A stretch of 64,000 bases of DNA from an uncultured Collinsella sp. (GCA_900544095.1 UQTV01000001.1:310001-374000); one strand, 5' to 3'. Numbered from the stretch's first letter, positions 32,324 through 42,937 are shown. The notes: generated from the sequence alone by a model not told the origin. Numbers and translations are program-made.

Positions 32324-33178
32324 CTAGTTAACGGGCTGGAAGAAGGCCACGGCTACGGCGCCGGGGCCTACATGGGTGCCGATGGTGGCACCGATGGTGT
32401 GAACGGGCAGTTCGCCCTCGGTGTGGCCAGCCCACAGTGCCGCGCTGTCCTCGATATACTTCTTGAGCACCGCATCCGAAAGGCCCGTATAGCCGAGCGC
32501 CAGCGGCATGGAAAAGTCGATGCCGCCTGCCTTTTCGACCTTCTGGTTGAGCAGGTTACGTCCGTTCTTGGAACCGCGCGCCTTGCCCAGCTGCACGATC
32601 AGACCGTCCTCGGCAGCCACAACAGGCTTTACGTTGAGCAGCGTACCCACGGCACCGGCAGCAGCAGACAGGCGACCGCCGCGCACCAGGTACTCCAGCG
32701 TCTCGAGCAGACCAATAACCACCACGCGGTCACGGACGGCCTCGACAGCCGCCGCGATCTGGGCCGCGCCCTGGCCCTCGTCCACTAGGCGCAGGGCATA
32801 CTCGACCAGCACGCGCTCACCCAGGGTAACGTTATTGCTATCAACCACATACACGTCGCCGCCCGGCGCCTCGGCAAGTGCGGTACGGGCGCTCTGATTG
32901 GTCCCCGAAAGTTTGGCACCCACGGTAATAATCACCGCCTCGTCGCCGGCCTCACGTGCTTCGGCAATCGCCTGCGAAAAGGCGTACGGGTTGACCTGAC
33001 CGGTCTTGGGCAGCTCGTCGCGCTCCACGAGCATCTCGTAAAAGCGCTGGTGATCGATATCGACGCCATCCATATACACATCGGTGCCAAAGGTAACGGA
33101 CAGCGGCAAGACGGACAGCGCCGGGTGCTCCGCCGGCGACATATCGCTGGCGGAATCGGTAATAATGCGGACGGACAT
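32324..33178 (-). CDS. DegV-family fatty-acid-binding protein
   Basis: A 284-residue DegV protein. The N-terminal domain starts VRIITDSASDM and has the family's PLSVTFG and TGQVNPYAF segments; the fatty-acid contact motif is GAKLSGTNQSAR. The second domain holds TLEYLVRGGRLS and LNVKPVVAAEDG, both standard. DegV/FakB proteins present fatty acids to FakA kinase for phosphorylation; no FakA gene is in this window, so the partner is elsewhere. A MarR-type gene lies 119 bp upstream on the same strand. Confidence 0.93.
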   Translation of the reverse strand: MSVRIITDSASDMSPAEHPALSVLPLSVTFGTDVYMDGVDIDHQRFYEMLVERDELPKTGQVNPYAFSQAIAEAREAGDEAVIITVGAKLSGTNQSARTALAEAPGGDVYVVDSNNVTLGERVLVEYALRLVDEGQGAAQIAAAVEAVRDRVVVIGLLETLEYLVRGGRLSAAAGAVGTLLNVKPVVAAEDGLIVQLGKARGSKNGRNLLNQKVEKAGGIDFSMPLALGYTGLSDAVLKKYIEDSAALWAGHTEGELPVHTIGATIGTHVGPGAVAVAFFQPVN

Positions 33179-33297
33179 AGCGAATCCTTTCTTGCGCAGG
33201 TCTCGCGCAGGGAATTTTGACAGCAATGTCCCGGCACGGCATACGCGCTCAAACGGGACGATGCAGTTTTTAATGGGAAGCAAATGCCTTGGCGGCC

Positions 33298-33747
33298 TTA
33301 GATCTCACGCAGGGTGTTGAGAATCGTACGCAGCGACGCATACATCTGCTCGCGCTGCTCCACACCCATAGCCTTACCGGTGGTGTCGAGCACCTCGCGA
33401 ATGATGCGGTCCGCCTCGCTCATGCTCTCGCCGCCCAGAGCGGTCAGGCGCACCGGGGCACGATACTTAACGGCCGCATCACCCGAGTCGTCGACCTCGA
33501 CGTAGCCGCCCTCCTCCAGATGCGCGAGCGTGCGCGAGACGGCGGCACGGGTCACGCCTGCCATGCGAGCCAGGTCAGCGCCAGTCAGGCCGTCCTTGCT
33601 GCGCTCAAGATAGTACAGGCACATAACGTCGGAGCCCTTGAGGCCCAGCCTTGCGCCCTCGGATGTCTTAATGCGCTGGATCTCCTTGTAGAGCCCGCTG
33701 ATCAGTCCGACAAAGTCCTCAAAACGTGTCTCGTCGTTCTGCTGCAT
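33298..33747 (-). CDS. MarR-family transcriptional regulator
   Basis: A 149-residue winged helix-turn-helix protein. The DNA-binding part is at residues about 35-105: LKGSDVMCLYYLERSKDGLTGADLARMAGVTRAAVSRTLAHLEEGGYVEV, with a wing DSGDAAVKYRAPVRLT. Flanking helices form the dimer interface. It probably regulates the neighbouring degV gene or itself; the ligand is not evident. The ribosome-binding site is GAAAGGCGG. Confidence 0.9.
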   Translation of the reverse strand: MQQNDETRFEDFVGLISGLYKEIQRIKTSEGARLGLKGSDVMCLYYLERSKDGLTGADLARMAGVTRAAVSRTLAHLEEGGYVEVDDSGDAAVKYRAPVRLTALGGESMSEADRIIREVLDTTGKAMGVEQREQMYASLRTILNTLREI

Positions 33748-33851
33748 GGGAGACGACCGCCTTTCGCTTACATGATGCTAACGGGTAAACATCTTAGCCG
33801 CACGAGGCAACACCCATACCCAAATATCCCATTTGTTAACCCATCAACATA

Positions 33852-33892
33852 AAAACCACCACAAAGGGGACAGGCACCTTTGTAGTGGTTTT
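33852..33892 (+). repeat. ACCACCACAAAG palindrome, copy 5
   Basis: Arms with one change on the right (TTTGTAGTGG instead of TTTGTGGTGG); core GGGGACAGGCAC. It lies between the MarR gene and the B3/B4 domain gene. Confidence 0.88.
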
Positions 33893-33920
33893 GACCGGCG
33901 AACATGATCCGCAGGCGTCG

Positions 33921-34640
33921 CTACAGTTCCACGCAGGGATTGTCGCGGGTCACAAGCGTCTTAACGACAACCGTCGCTCCCAGATAGCGCTCGAGCAACT
34001 CGGCGAGACGATCAACGGCAGCCTGGCAATCCCCCATCCGCTCGGGCTCCACGCACTCAATCGCCAGGAATGCATCGGCCGAATCGTCGGACAGCGCCGT
34101 GCGAACGCCATCGCGCCAGTTCCAGCAGCGGCATACGGCGCCCGCATCATCGATGTAGGCGAGCTCGCCGGGCAGCGTCGGGTCATCCGTTTCCTCGCCA
34201 AGTGGCAGGAACGCATCGCCGCCGTCAGTCACCTTCAAGCGAAGATCCCCCTCAATCGCATGCAGGTCCTCGCCGCCAACGGGCAGCGCGTAGGTCAGCG
34301 ACACCGTGTTGTAGATGTCCACCGCGGGCGTAATGTGGCCCACCGGTTTGCCCTTGAGCACGCGCTTGAGCAGGCTCTCAATTGAGCAACGCGCGCCCTT
34401 TTTGGTCTTGAACAGCCGATAAGCCTCGCGCCATGCCTTGACCGGTGCGTTCTCGCTGATAGTATCGCTGGTCAGATGACGCTCCGCATCGATATTGGCG
34501 CGGTCGAGCAACGCCGCAATCGCGTCCACGTCCTCTTGAGGAATCTGAGCCGCGGGCTTCATGCCCTTTACGACCACAACACCGACAGCCGCCTGCGGAA
34601 ACAGCTCCCAAAACGAATCCTCGGCAATAAAGCTCTTCAT
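33921..34640 (-). CDS. B3/B4 tRNA-binding-domain protein
   Basis: A 239-residue protein corresponding to the B3/B4 domain of the phenylalanyl-tRNA synthetase beta chain found as a stand-alone protein (COG3382). Typical segments are KAWREAYRLFKTKKGARCSIESLLKRVLKGKPVGHITPAVDIYNTVSLTYALPVGGEDLHAIEGDLRLKV in outline, then a second block GELAYIDDAGAVCRCWNWRDG. Such proteins may edit mischarged tRNA or bind amino acids; the function is not established. The start at 34640 has GGGAGAGCAC in front. It is monocistronic, behind the long terminator at 34686-34745. Confidence 0.82.
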   Translation of the reverse strand: MKSFIAEDSFWELFPQAAVGVVVVKGMKPAAQIPQEDVDAIAALLDRANIDAERHLTSDTISENAPVKAWREAYRLFKTKKGARCSIESLLKRVLKGKPVGHITPAVDIYNTVSLTYALPVGGEDLHAIEGDLRLKVTDGGDAFLPLGEETDDPTLPGELAYIDDAGAVCRCWNWRDGVRTALSDDSADAFLAIECVEPERMGDCQAAVDRLAELLERYLGATVVVKTLVTRDNPCVEL

Positions 34641-34685
34641 GTGCTCTCCCTTCATAGCATGCGCCCGAGCCCGGGTGCCTAAACA

Positions 34686-34745
34686 AAAAGCGCCCTTACG
34701 ACGGCCACCTTCAAAGTCCTACGGTGCCGCCACAAGAGCGCTTAC
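34686..34745 (-). terminator. long terminator stem upstream of the B3/B4 gene
   Basis: Minus-strand arms AGCGCTCTTGTGGCGGC and GCCGTCGTAAGGGCGCT pair with few mismatches around a 26-nt loop, followed by TTTTTGTTT. It would stop read-through from pckA. Confidence 0.7.
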
Positions 34746-34811
34746 GCTGCCCCCATCCGGAGAAGGGAGCGATATGTCAGGCGTATTGTAACCCGAGTCA
34801 TCCGCGCGAGT

Positions 34812-34852
34812 AAAACCACCACAAAGGTGCCTGTCCCCTTTATGGTGGTTTT
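34812..34852 (-). repeat. ACCACCACAAAG palindrome, copy 6
   Basis: Inverted core orientation (GGTGCCTGTCCCC) with one change in the right arm (TTTATGGTGG), next to the end of pckA. Confidence 0.88.
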
Positions 34853-34867
34853 GGGTCTGAGGCGACG

Positions 34868-36538
34868 CTAGTGGCGAAGTCCCAGCAGGCCGTGGCCGCG
34901 ATGACGGGCGTCGGCGTGCACCTGAGCATGCGGACCGGCGGCCTTGACGGATTCGGGCAGGTGCGAGTACTTCTTCTCGAAGTTCTCCTCGAACAACACG
35001 GCCAAGTTGTGCGCCGCCTCGTCGTAGCGCGCGGTGCTCTGCCAGTACTGGCGCGGCACCAGGATGCCGTCGGGCACGCCGTGGCACGTGGTGGGAATGT
35101 CAACGTTAAAGATATCGTCATGCACGAATTCGCTGTCCTCGATGGTACCGTCGAGGGCGCGGGCCACCAGGGCGCGCGTGTAGGCAAGCTCGATGCGATG
35201 GCCCACGCCGTAGCCGCCGCCAATCCAGCCGGTGTTGACCAGGTACACACGTGTGCGGCCGTCGGCGATGCGCTCACCGAGCATCTTGGCATAGACCATG
35301 GGGTCGAGCGGCATAAACGGCTCGCCAAACAGCGAAGAGAACGTGGGCGTGGGCTCGGTGACGCCGACCTCGGTGCCGGGGATCTTGGCCGTAAAGCCCG
35401 TCACGAAGTGGTACATGGCGGCATCGGCCGTCAGGCGTGAGATGGGCGGCAACACGCCAAAGGCGTCGCAGGTCAGGAACAGCACGACGCTTGGAGTGGT
35501 GCCCATGCCCTTGGTCCACGCGTTGGGAATGTGCTCCACAGGGTATGCCACGCGCGTGTTGTGCGTGATCGAGATGTCGTCGTAGTTGGGCTTGCGGTTC
35601 TCGTCGAGCACCACGTTTTCGCAGATCGCGCCAAAGCGGACAGCGTTGAAGATCTCGGGCTCGTGGAAGGCGTCCAGGCCCTCGCATTTGGCGTAGCAGC
35701 CACCCTCGATGTTGAAGATGCCCATGTCGGACCAACCGTGTTCGTCGTCGCCGATCAGCAGGCGCGTGGGGTTGGCCGAAAGCGTGGTCTTGCCGGTGCC
35801 GGACAGGCCAAAGAACACGGCGGTCTCGTGCGTGACGGGATCCATACTGGCCGAGCAGTGCATGGGCAGCACGTCGTCCTCGACGGGCAGCAGGTAATTC
35901 ATGACGCTGAAAATGGACTTTTTGATCTCGCCGGAATAGCCGGTGCCGGCGACCAGAATCACGCGCTCCTGGAAGTTAATGACCACGGCGGCGCTGGAGT
36001 TGAGGCCCTTGATGGCGGGATCGCACTGGTAGCCCGGCGCGGCGAGCACACAGAAGTCCGGCTCGCCGGTGCGTGCGATTTCACGGGCAAGCGGGCGGGC
36101 GAGCATCTGCTTAATAAAGAGCGCCTGGCTGGCACGCTCGCAGGCGACAAGCAGACGACGCGTATGGTTGCGGTCGGCACCGGCCATACCGCGAGTGACG
36201 AACACGTCGCGCTCGTTGAGATAGTCGACGATGCCGGCCTTGATGGCCTCGTAGCTCTCGACAGATAGCGGGCGGTTGACGGCACCCCAGGCAATCTTGT
36301 CGTGAACATCGGGGGTGTCAACGATAAAGCGGTCATTAGGCGAGCGGCCAGTGCGCTCCCCCGTCTCGATCACCAGCGCGCCGTTGGAGGCCATACGACC
36401 TTCGTTGCGACGGATGGCGTGCTCGACGAGCTCGGCTGCCGGCAGGTCGACCAGCAGGCGGGGCTGGTTCTCGGCAGGATCTTCGACCAGCGTAATGCCA
36501 AAGTTGGACAGAACTTCTGCAGGGGTAATACCTGGCAT
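34868..36538 (-). CDS. pckA: phosphoenolpyruvate carboxykinase (ATP)
   Basis: A 556-residue ATP-dependent PEP carboxykinase interconverting oxaloacetate + ATP with PEP + CO2 + ADP. Motifs seen: GERTGRSPNDRFIVDTP, the metal-binding and substrate region GTGYSGEIKKSIFSVMNYLLP, the P-loop GLSGTGKTTLSAN, GDDEHGWSD, IFNIEGGCYAKC, and the C-terminal NTGWIGGGYGVGHR. The start at 36538 is set by AAAGGAGGCCCC. The final residues are unusually His-rich (HARHRGHGLLGLRH). In an anaerobic gut bacterium the enzyme probably runs towards oxaloacetate for mixed-acid fermentation or supports gluconeogenesis. Confidence 0.96.
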   Translation of the reverse strand: MPGITPAEVLSNFGITLVEDPAENQPRLLVDLPAAELVEHAIRRNEGRMASNGALVIETGERTGRSPNDRFIVDTPDVHDKIAWGAVNRPLSVESYEAIKAGIVDYLNERDVFVTRGMAGADRNHTRRLLVACERASQALFIKQMLARPLAREIARTGEPDFCVLAAPGYQCDPAIKGLNSSAAVVINFQERVILVAGTGYSGEIKKSIFSVMNYLLPVEDDVLPMHCSASMDPVTHETAVFFGLSGTGKTTLSANPTRLLIGDDEHGWSDMGIFNIEGGCYAKCEGLDAFHEPEIFNAVRFGAICENVVLDENRKPNYDDISITHNTRVAYPVEHIPNAWTKGMGTTPSVVLFLTCDAFGVLPPISRLTADAAMYHFVTGFTAKIPGTEVGVTEPTPTFSSLFGEPFMPLDPMVYAKMLGERIADGRTRVYLVNTGWIGGGYGVGHRIELAYTRALVARALDGTIEDSEFVHDDIFNVDIPTTCHGVPDGILVPRQYWQSTARYDEAAHNLAVLFEENFEKKYSHLPESVKAAGPHAQVHADARHRGHGLLGLRH

Positions 36539-36712
36539 GGGGCCTCCTTTAAAGGCGCGACACGTGGACGAGGCGCGCACTTTACTCACGTAAAGCCCGT
36601 TGTACCCGATATGCAAAAACGTTTTTGCGACAACGGCGAAGCGCCCGCCCAACGGTCAAAAATCGCACGCAAGCGGCCTAGTCGTTAGGGACACTCTTGA
36701 ACAGGCAACAAC

Positions 36713-36788
36713 CAAGGAGCGTCCCCGGATGCCAGCACTTAGGGACGTTCCCAAAGTGCCGGCACATAAGGAACGTCCCCAAATGCCG
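36713..36788 (+). repeat. tandem GGAACGTCCCC-type repeats, three units
   Basis: Three diverged units of about 27 bp, each with the pattern (A)AGGAACGTCCCCAAATGCCG or its variant GGGACGTTCCCAAAGTGCCGG, preceded by an AGGGACACTC fragment at about 36687. They fill the 352-bp pckA-flippase interval together with the flippase promoter (TATACT at 36857-36862); no gene seen there. Confidence 0.7.
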
Positions 36789-36890
36789 TCTACTGAATGG
36801 CGCCGCCGCAATTATCGAACAACCTGTTCAAAAACACGAACGAACACCGTCGCGTCTATACTAGAGCGCAGCAATAGAAAGGACTCCGCT

Positions 36891-38465
36891 TTGAGCATCA
36901 CGCCCATCGATAGCATTCGCCGCGCCATCGCCCGCCGCAATGGCGTCGCCGACCCCACCGTATCGGACGGGGCGCACGGGCAGGGCGGACGCATCGAGAA
37001 CGGCCTGTTCCCCGCATCGCACACCGCCGAGGAGCTCGCACGAATCCAAGAGCTAAGCCAGCGTAACGCCGGCGGTCCCGACAGCAGCCAGGCCACACGC
37101 CGTCGCCGCGAGCGCGATCGCCAGCCCGGCCCCATCCACCGCATGGTCAATGCCTGGTGGAACCGCCTGCTCGGAGCCGTCTACGGCGGCGGCTTCTCCA
37201 CGCAAGAAGCCGAGTACGAAGATCACGCCACCCGTCGCGACTACCTTTGGAATACCCTGGGCACCGCCGTATGGGGCATGGCGTTTCCGTTGCTCACCAT
37301 CGTGTCCACACAGCTCGTGGGCGCCGAGGAGGCTGGCAAATTCTCCATCGCCTTTGTCACCGGCACGCTCATCATGATCGCGTGCAACTACGGCGTGCGC
37401 AATTTCCAGGTCTCGGACATCGACGAAAAGACGTCCTTTGCCTCTTACCAGCTCAACCGCTGGATCTGCGGAGCGCTCGCGCTGGCATGCGGCCTGGTAT
37501 ACAGCAGCGCCCGCGGCTACGATGCGCAGATGGCCACAATCGGCCTGGGCGTCTACCTGTATAAGGTGATCGACGGCATTGCCGACGTGTACGAGGGCCG
37601 CCTGCAGCAGGCCGACAAACTCTACCTGGCCGGCATGAGCCAAACGCTACGATCCGTCGGCGTCATCGCGGTCTTTAGCGTGGTACTGTTCCTCACGCGC
37701 AGCATGCCCATCGCGGCTATGGCCATGGGTGTTACCGCGATTGCCTCGCTCGTGCTGGTCACCGCCCCGCTCGCCCTGCTCGAAACCGAAAAATCGCGCC
37801 GTGTGAGCCTGCGCGAGGTCGGCCACCTGTTTGTCCAGTGCGCCCCGCTTTTTGGCGCGCTGTTCCTGTTCAACCTTATCGAGAGCATGCCCAAGTTCGT
37901 GATGGAAGGCACGCTGGCCTACAAGTATCAGCTGTACTTTAATGCCCTGTTCTTTCCGGCGCAGGCTATTTTGTTGAGCATTGGATTTATCTATAAACCG
38001 CAGCTCCTGCGTTTGTCGAGCATTTGGGCTAATCCTCGCAAGCGTCGTCGCTTTGACCTGATTATTGTTGCCGTTATGGCACTGATCGTGGTCATCACCA
38101 GCGTGTGCGCCGCATTTATGGCAGGTCCCGGTATTCCCCTCATGAGCTTCATGTACGGCCTCAATTTTGAGCGCTACCGCACGCTGGCACTGCTGATGGT
38201 TGTCGCCGGCGGCGTCACCGCGGCCATCGACTTTCTCTACGCCATCATCACGGTGCTGCGCCATGCCGGCGACGTCACCAAAATCTACCTGATCTGCTTC
38301 GCCGTAAGCGTAGTGCTGCCGGTGATCCTGATCAACCTGCTGGGTCTGATGGGCGCCGTGGTGAGCTACCTAGCCATCATGGCCCTACTCCTGGTGCTGC
38401 TGATTATCGAATACGCCCACATCCGCCAACGCATCGAGCGCGACCGCAACCCGTACGGCGCCTAA
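36891..38465 (+). CDS. polysaccharide flippase / MATE-like membrane transporter
   Basis: A 524-residue membrane protein of the oligosaccharide-flippase superfamily. I start it at the TTG at 36891, 7 nt after AGAAAGGA and about 30 nt after a TATACT -10; the upstream part of the open frame is repeat DNA. Residues 1-95 are a cytoplasmic basic, disordered stretch. From residue about 115 come twelve or so membrane segments (for example LGTAVWGMAFPLLTIVSTQLVGAEEAGKFSIAF, the family's 'G...fg..sia'). It probably moves lipid-linked wall or capsule sugars, a plausible partner of the WecA/TagO-type enzyme elsewhere in the window. Confidence 0.85.
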   Translation: MSITPIDSIRRAIARRNGVADPTVSDGAHGQGGRIENGLFPASHTAEELARIQELSQRNAGGPDSSQATRRRRERDRQPGPIHRMVNAWWNRLLGAVYGGGFSTQEAEYEDHATRRDYLWNTLGTAVWGMAFPLLTIVSTQLVGAEEAGKFSIAFVTGTLIMIACNYGVRNFQVSDIDEKTSFASYQLNRWICGALALACGLVYSSARGYDAQMATIGLGVYLYKVIDGIADVYEGRLQQADKLYLAGMSQTLRSVGVIAVFSVVLFLTRSMPIAAMAMGVTAIASLVLVTAPLALLETEKSRRVSLREVGHLFVQCAPLFGALFLFNLIESMPKFVMEGTLAYKYQLYFNALFFPAQAILLSIGFIYKPQLLRLSSIWANPRKRRRFDLIIVAVMALIVVITSVCAAFMAGPGIPLMSFMYGLNFERYRTLALLMVVAGGVTAAIDFLYAIITVLRHAGDVTKIYLICFAVSVVLPVILINLLGLMGAVVSYLAIMALLLVLLIIEYAHIRQRIERDRNPYGA

Positions 38466-38513
38466 TTGGCGCAATGGGGGGGTCTCGTTGCGGACGATTT
38501 GCGACACGCAAAA

Positions 38514-38636
38514 CTAAGTGAGTAGACTTTTGCCGAATCCCTGACCACACCGGCAAAACACAAGTCAGTGACCTGCGGTTTTGTTGAGGCAAATTTGCCG
38601 GCTGCTCGGCATTTCCAAAAAAGTCTACTCACTTAG
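38514..38636. repeat. perfect 18-bp inverted repeat with nested inner stems
   Basis: Arms 38514-38531 and 38619-38636 (CTAAGTGAGTAGACTTTT). The 87-nt loop has inner complementary pairs GCCGA/TCGGC and CCGGCAAA/TTTGCCGG, so a long, interrupted hairpin can form. Downstream, 38650-38812 shows only a CGTCGCAACG-type stem and a GTCCCAAATTAGCTACC motif. Confidence 0.85.
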
Positions 38637-38821
38637 CCAGCGGGCAGCCAAAAAAGAACCGTCGCAACGTCGTTTGACTCCGTTGCGACGGTTTTTCGAG
38701 CATTTTCGCACTGCCGAGGACGCAGACGTTCCTCATTTCTCGCGCTTACCGAGCAAGAAGGCGCTATTCTCCGAAAGTAGTCAAAAAAGCTCCGTCCCAA
38801 ATTAGCTACCCTTTGCACCGA

Positions 38822-39661
38822 TTATTCGCCTGGGTTGATGTTCGCGTAGAACTCCGCCCCATCATCGAGCCGCAGGATGCCCACGCGACCGAACTCGGAG
38901 CCGGTGGCGGCAGCGCAGTCGATGTCGATGCGATCGGGCACACCGGCGGCATCCTCGCCGCCCAGGCGCACGATCTGCCCGCGGCCCGACTCGTCATCGA
39001 GCCCCGCAAGACCACCGACCTCGCAATAACGCCCGAGCGACACCGTTGGCGTGTGACCGCTCACCACGACCGGACCCTTGCCCTCGGCAGAAAGCAGCCC
39101 GGTCGGCGCATCCCAATAGCCGTGACGAATCCACAGCAGGTCATCGGCCGACTGCACCGCGAGCATCTGCTGCAGCAGCTCGCGATCGGCACCCACCGCT
39201 CCAACGCCATCGGCACAATCGACGCCATGCTCAAGCAAAAACGCGCGCGCCGCCTTCATCTCGATTCCAGCATGTACCAGCAGATACGGGCGCTCCTCGG
39301 TCTCGGCCACCGCGTAGAGCGGCAGCGCGGCCATCCATCGCACGAGCTCCTCGTATGCGTCAAATTCCATGTCGTTGAGCTGCTCGCGCGTCGTCCAGCC
39401 ACCGTTGATATCCCAGGTCTCGGCATCGAGCGGATCCTGGCCAATGATGGCATCGAGCATGATCTGCTCGTGATTACCCTTGAGCACGCGAGCGTTGGGC
39501 AGCGAGCGCACGAGCTTAATAACGCCGACCGGATCGGGCCCGCGATCGATCATGTCGCCCAGCACGTACAGCGTGTCGTCGGACGCCAACGAGATCTTAG
39601 ACAGGGCCTCGTCAAGCGCACGCACGTGCCCGTGAGCATCAGATGTCACATAGATCGCCAT
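38822..39661 (-). CDS. metallophosphoesterase, PPP/ApaH-like serine-threonine phosphatase family
   Basis: A 279-residue calcineurin-fold phosphoesterase. All metal motifs are present: D-x-H in TSDAHGHVRAL, GDMIDRG, GNHEQIML, a later His in LLVHAGIE and the last in VSGHTPTV. This arrangement is the PPP family, covering bacterial Ser/Thr phosphatases (PrpA-like) and diadenosine tetraphosphatases (ApaH). The start has AAGGAGAGG upstream. Single gene; substrate unresolved between protein phosphate and nucleotide polyphosphate. Confidence 0.9.
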   Translation of the reverse strand: MAIYVTSDAHGHVRALDEALSKISLASDDTLYVLGDMIDRGPDPVGVIKLVRSLPNARVLKGNHEQIMLDAIIGQDPLDAETWDINGGWTTREQLNDMEFDAYEELVRWMAALPLYAVAETEERPYLLVHAGIEMKAARAFLLEHGVDCADGVGAVGADRELLQQMLAVQSADDLLWIRHGYWDAPTGLLSAEGKGPVVVSGHTPTVSLGRYCEVGGLAGLDDESGRGQIVRLGGEDAAGVPDRIDIDCAAATGSEFGRVGILRLDDGAEFYANINPGE

Positions 39662-39914
39662 GGTACGCCTCTCCTTGCATTGCGGCCAAAGCCCGGCGCC
39701 GCAACTAAAACTTCAAGTTGAACTTAAACGTTACCCATTGTACTCCGTTGCAATAAAGCTGGAAAGGGTTTCCGAGCAGAGGCAAAGATGGCAGCCGTCT
39801 ATGACGATATCGCGCACGCCCGCAATCCAACCCCATAAACCCACCATCTTTGGGTACAAATAACCGCAGACAACTAACCGTGCCACGCCAACCACCCAGG
39901 AGCGGACACCATCC

Positions 39915-41516
39915 ATGAACCAGATCCTTCTTTTTATCGGCCTCGTCATCATTTTGTGCCTGACCATCAAACCCGTCGGCAAAAAGCTCCCCTTCCCCAC
40001 CCTGCTTATCTTTATCGCGCTCGGCATGCTGTTGGGCGTCAACGGCCCGGCGCATATCGACTTTAGCGACTACGCACTCACCGAAACCGTCTGCAGCACG
40101 GCGCTATTGTTCATCATGTTCTACGGCGGCTTTAACACCAACATAGACCGCGCCAAGCCCGTCGCCGCGCCGGCGGTGCTGCTGAGCACGCTCGGCGTCG
40201 TCATCACCGCAGGCATCACCGGCGTGTTCGCCCACTTTGTGCTGGGCTTCGACTGGATCGGCGGCCTGCTGCTGGGATCGGTCGTGGCGTCCACCGACGC
40301 GGCCAGCGTCTTTAGCGTTCTGCGCGAGCACAGCCTTTCGCTGAGGGGCGGCACCGACTCGCTGCTCGAGGTCGAATCGGGCTCCAACGACCCCGTCGCC
40401 TACATGCTCACCGCCGTGCTCGCGACCCTCGCGGCGGGCGGCAATATCGACATTCCCGTGCTGCTGACCAAGCAGATCATCCTGGGCGTGGGGTTGGGCC
40501 TTGCCATCGGCTGGACATCCAGCCGTCTGATTGAGCGCGCACACGCAACGGCCGAAGGCGCGCAGACCATCTTCTTGTTCGCCGTGGCCATCGTCGCCTA
40601 CGCGCTGCCGAGCTACCTGGGCGGCAACGGCTTTTTGGCCGTATACCTTGCAGGCATTGTGCTGGGCGCAAGCGACATCACCGGTAAGGTCGAGATGGCG
40701 CACTTCTTCGACACCCTCACCGAGATGGCAGAGATGACCATCTTCTTCTTGCTCGGCCTGCTCGTAACGCCCGCACGCCTGCCGCAGATGCTGCTGCCGG
40801 GCCTGGCGCTCATGGCGTTCATGCTCTTCGTGAGCCGCCCCATCGCCGTCGGCGTGCTCCTAGCGCCCTTTAAGACGAATCCCAGCCAGGTCGCGCTCGT
40901 AAGCTGGGCGGGCCTGCGCGGAGCAGCTTCGGTCGTCTTTAGTCTCTTTGCCGTGGTGGCCGGCGTTCCCGGCGGACACGACCTATTTGACCTGGTGTTT
41001 GTGATTGCCGCGTCGAGCATCGTGGTGCAGGGCTCGCTGCTGCCGGCGGTGGCGAAGAAGCTCGATATGATCGATGCGACCGGCGACGTGCGCCGCACCT
41101 TTAACGACTACCGCGACGAGGACGGCATGTCGTTTGTAAAGCTCAAGGTGGGCGCTGGCCATCCGTTTGCCGGACGCTCGCTCGCGGACATTGGCAGCGC
41201 GACGGACATGCTCGTGGTCCTGGTGCTGCGCGACGGGGCGCATCCGGTACTGCCCAATGGCGACACCGTGATCCAGGAAGGCGATCTGCTGGTGATGGCC
41301 GCCCCAACGTTCGAAGAGCGTGCCGAGGTTACCCTGCGCGAGGTCACCGTGACGCCCCACGGTCGCCTGGCCGGTCAGCGCCTGCGCGACGTGCCGCAAG
41401 GCAAGCATCCGTTTATTGTAGTGATGCTCAAGCGCGACGGCCAAACGATCATTCCCGATGGCAACACCCTAATATACGCCGGCGACGAAGCCGTCATCGC
41501 CACGCTCGCGTCGTAG
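39915..41516 (+). CDS. CPA1-type Na+(K+)/H+ antiporter with RCK-C domain
   Basis: A 533-residue antiporter of the NhaP2/CvrA type. The first 390 residues are a 12-13 segment cation:proton antiporter with the transport-site acidic motifs GSVVASTDAASVFSVL and ESGSNDPVAYML. Residues about 400-480 are a TrkA-C/RCK-C regulatory domain (FVKLKVGAGHPFAGRSLADIG...GDLLVMAAP). A second, partial RCK-C-like repeat (VTPHGRLAGQRLRDV...AGDEAVIATLAS) follows. It exports K+ or Na+ for pH and ion control. The ribosome-binding site is AGGAGCGG. Confidence 0.92.
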   Translation: MNQILLFIGLVIILCLTIKPVGKKLPFPTLLIFIALGMLLGVNGPAHIDFSDYALTETVCSTALLFIMFYGGFNTNIDRAKPVAAPAVLLSTLGVVITAGITGVFAHFVLGFDWIGGLLLGSVVASTDAASVFSVLREHSLSLRGGTDSLLEVESGSNDPVAYMLTAVLATLAAGGNIDIPVLLTKQIILGVGLGLAIGWTSSRLIERAHATAEGAQTIFLFAVAIVAYALPSYLGGNGFLAVYLAGIVLGASDITGKVEMAHFFDTLTEMAEMTIFFLLGLLVTPARLPQMLLPGLALMAFMLFVSRPIAVGVLLAPFKTNPSQVALVSWAGLRGAASVVFSLFAVVAGVPGGHDLFDLVFVIAASSIVVQGSLLPAVAKKLDMIDATGDVRRTFNDYRDEDGMSFVKLKVGAGHPFAGRSLADIGSATDMLVVLVLRDGAHPVLPNGDTVIQEGDLLVMAAPTFEERAEVTLREVTVTPHGRLAGQRLRDVPQGKHPFIVVMLKRDGQTIIPDGNTLIYAGDEAVIATLAS

Positions 41517-41540
41517 CGGCCAGGGGGGTAGCTAATTTGC

Positions 41541-41609
41541 GACGAAGAAATCAAGCGCCTAGAGAACCTCATGCCTTCGCTCGCAGATTTGGATTTGCCC
41601 GAGGAGTAA
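41541..41609 (+). pseudogene. possible remnant of a gene 3' end
   Basis: A 22-codon stretch, DEEIKRLENLMPSLADLDLP followed by two Glu and TAA, looks like a genuine acidic protein C-terminus but has no start; a stop codon lies four codons upstream inside a GGGGTAGCTAATTTG repeat motif. It may be what is left of a deleted gene. The remaining 41517-41743 interval holds only the serC promoter area. Confidence 0.3.
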
Positions 41610-41743
41610 AGCACCCCTCCCCCATATAACCATCCTGTAAATCATAGCGGCGTACTCGGGTTTTGCTGTGATTCGGTCGCGCCTGACGCTCCACTGTGCT
41701 AAAGTATCCCGAACGTTCAAACGACTACGAGGGGAACTAGAAG

Positions 41744-42868
<1,125 letters not shown>

Positions 42869-42937
42869 CCCGCAACGAGCGGGCCGACCAGCCACTTCAA
42901 ACCACTTGTTATAAACAAATCCGCTAAGGAGTTTTTC

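Noticed and set aside
36600..36890. N-terminal extension of the flippase
   Set aside because: The frame is open but consists of GGAACGTCCCC repeats and promoter sequence; a TTG with a good ribosome-binding site lies at 36891.
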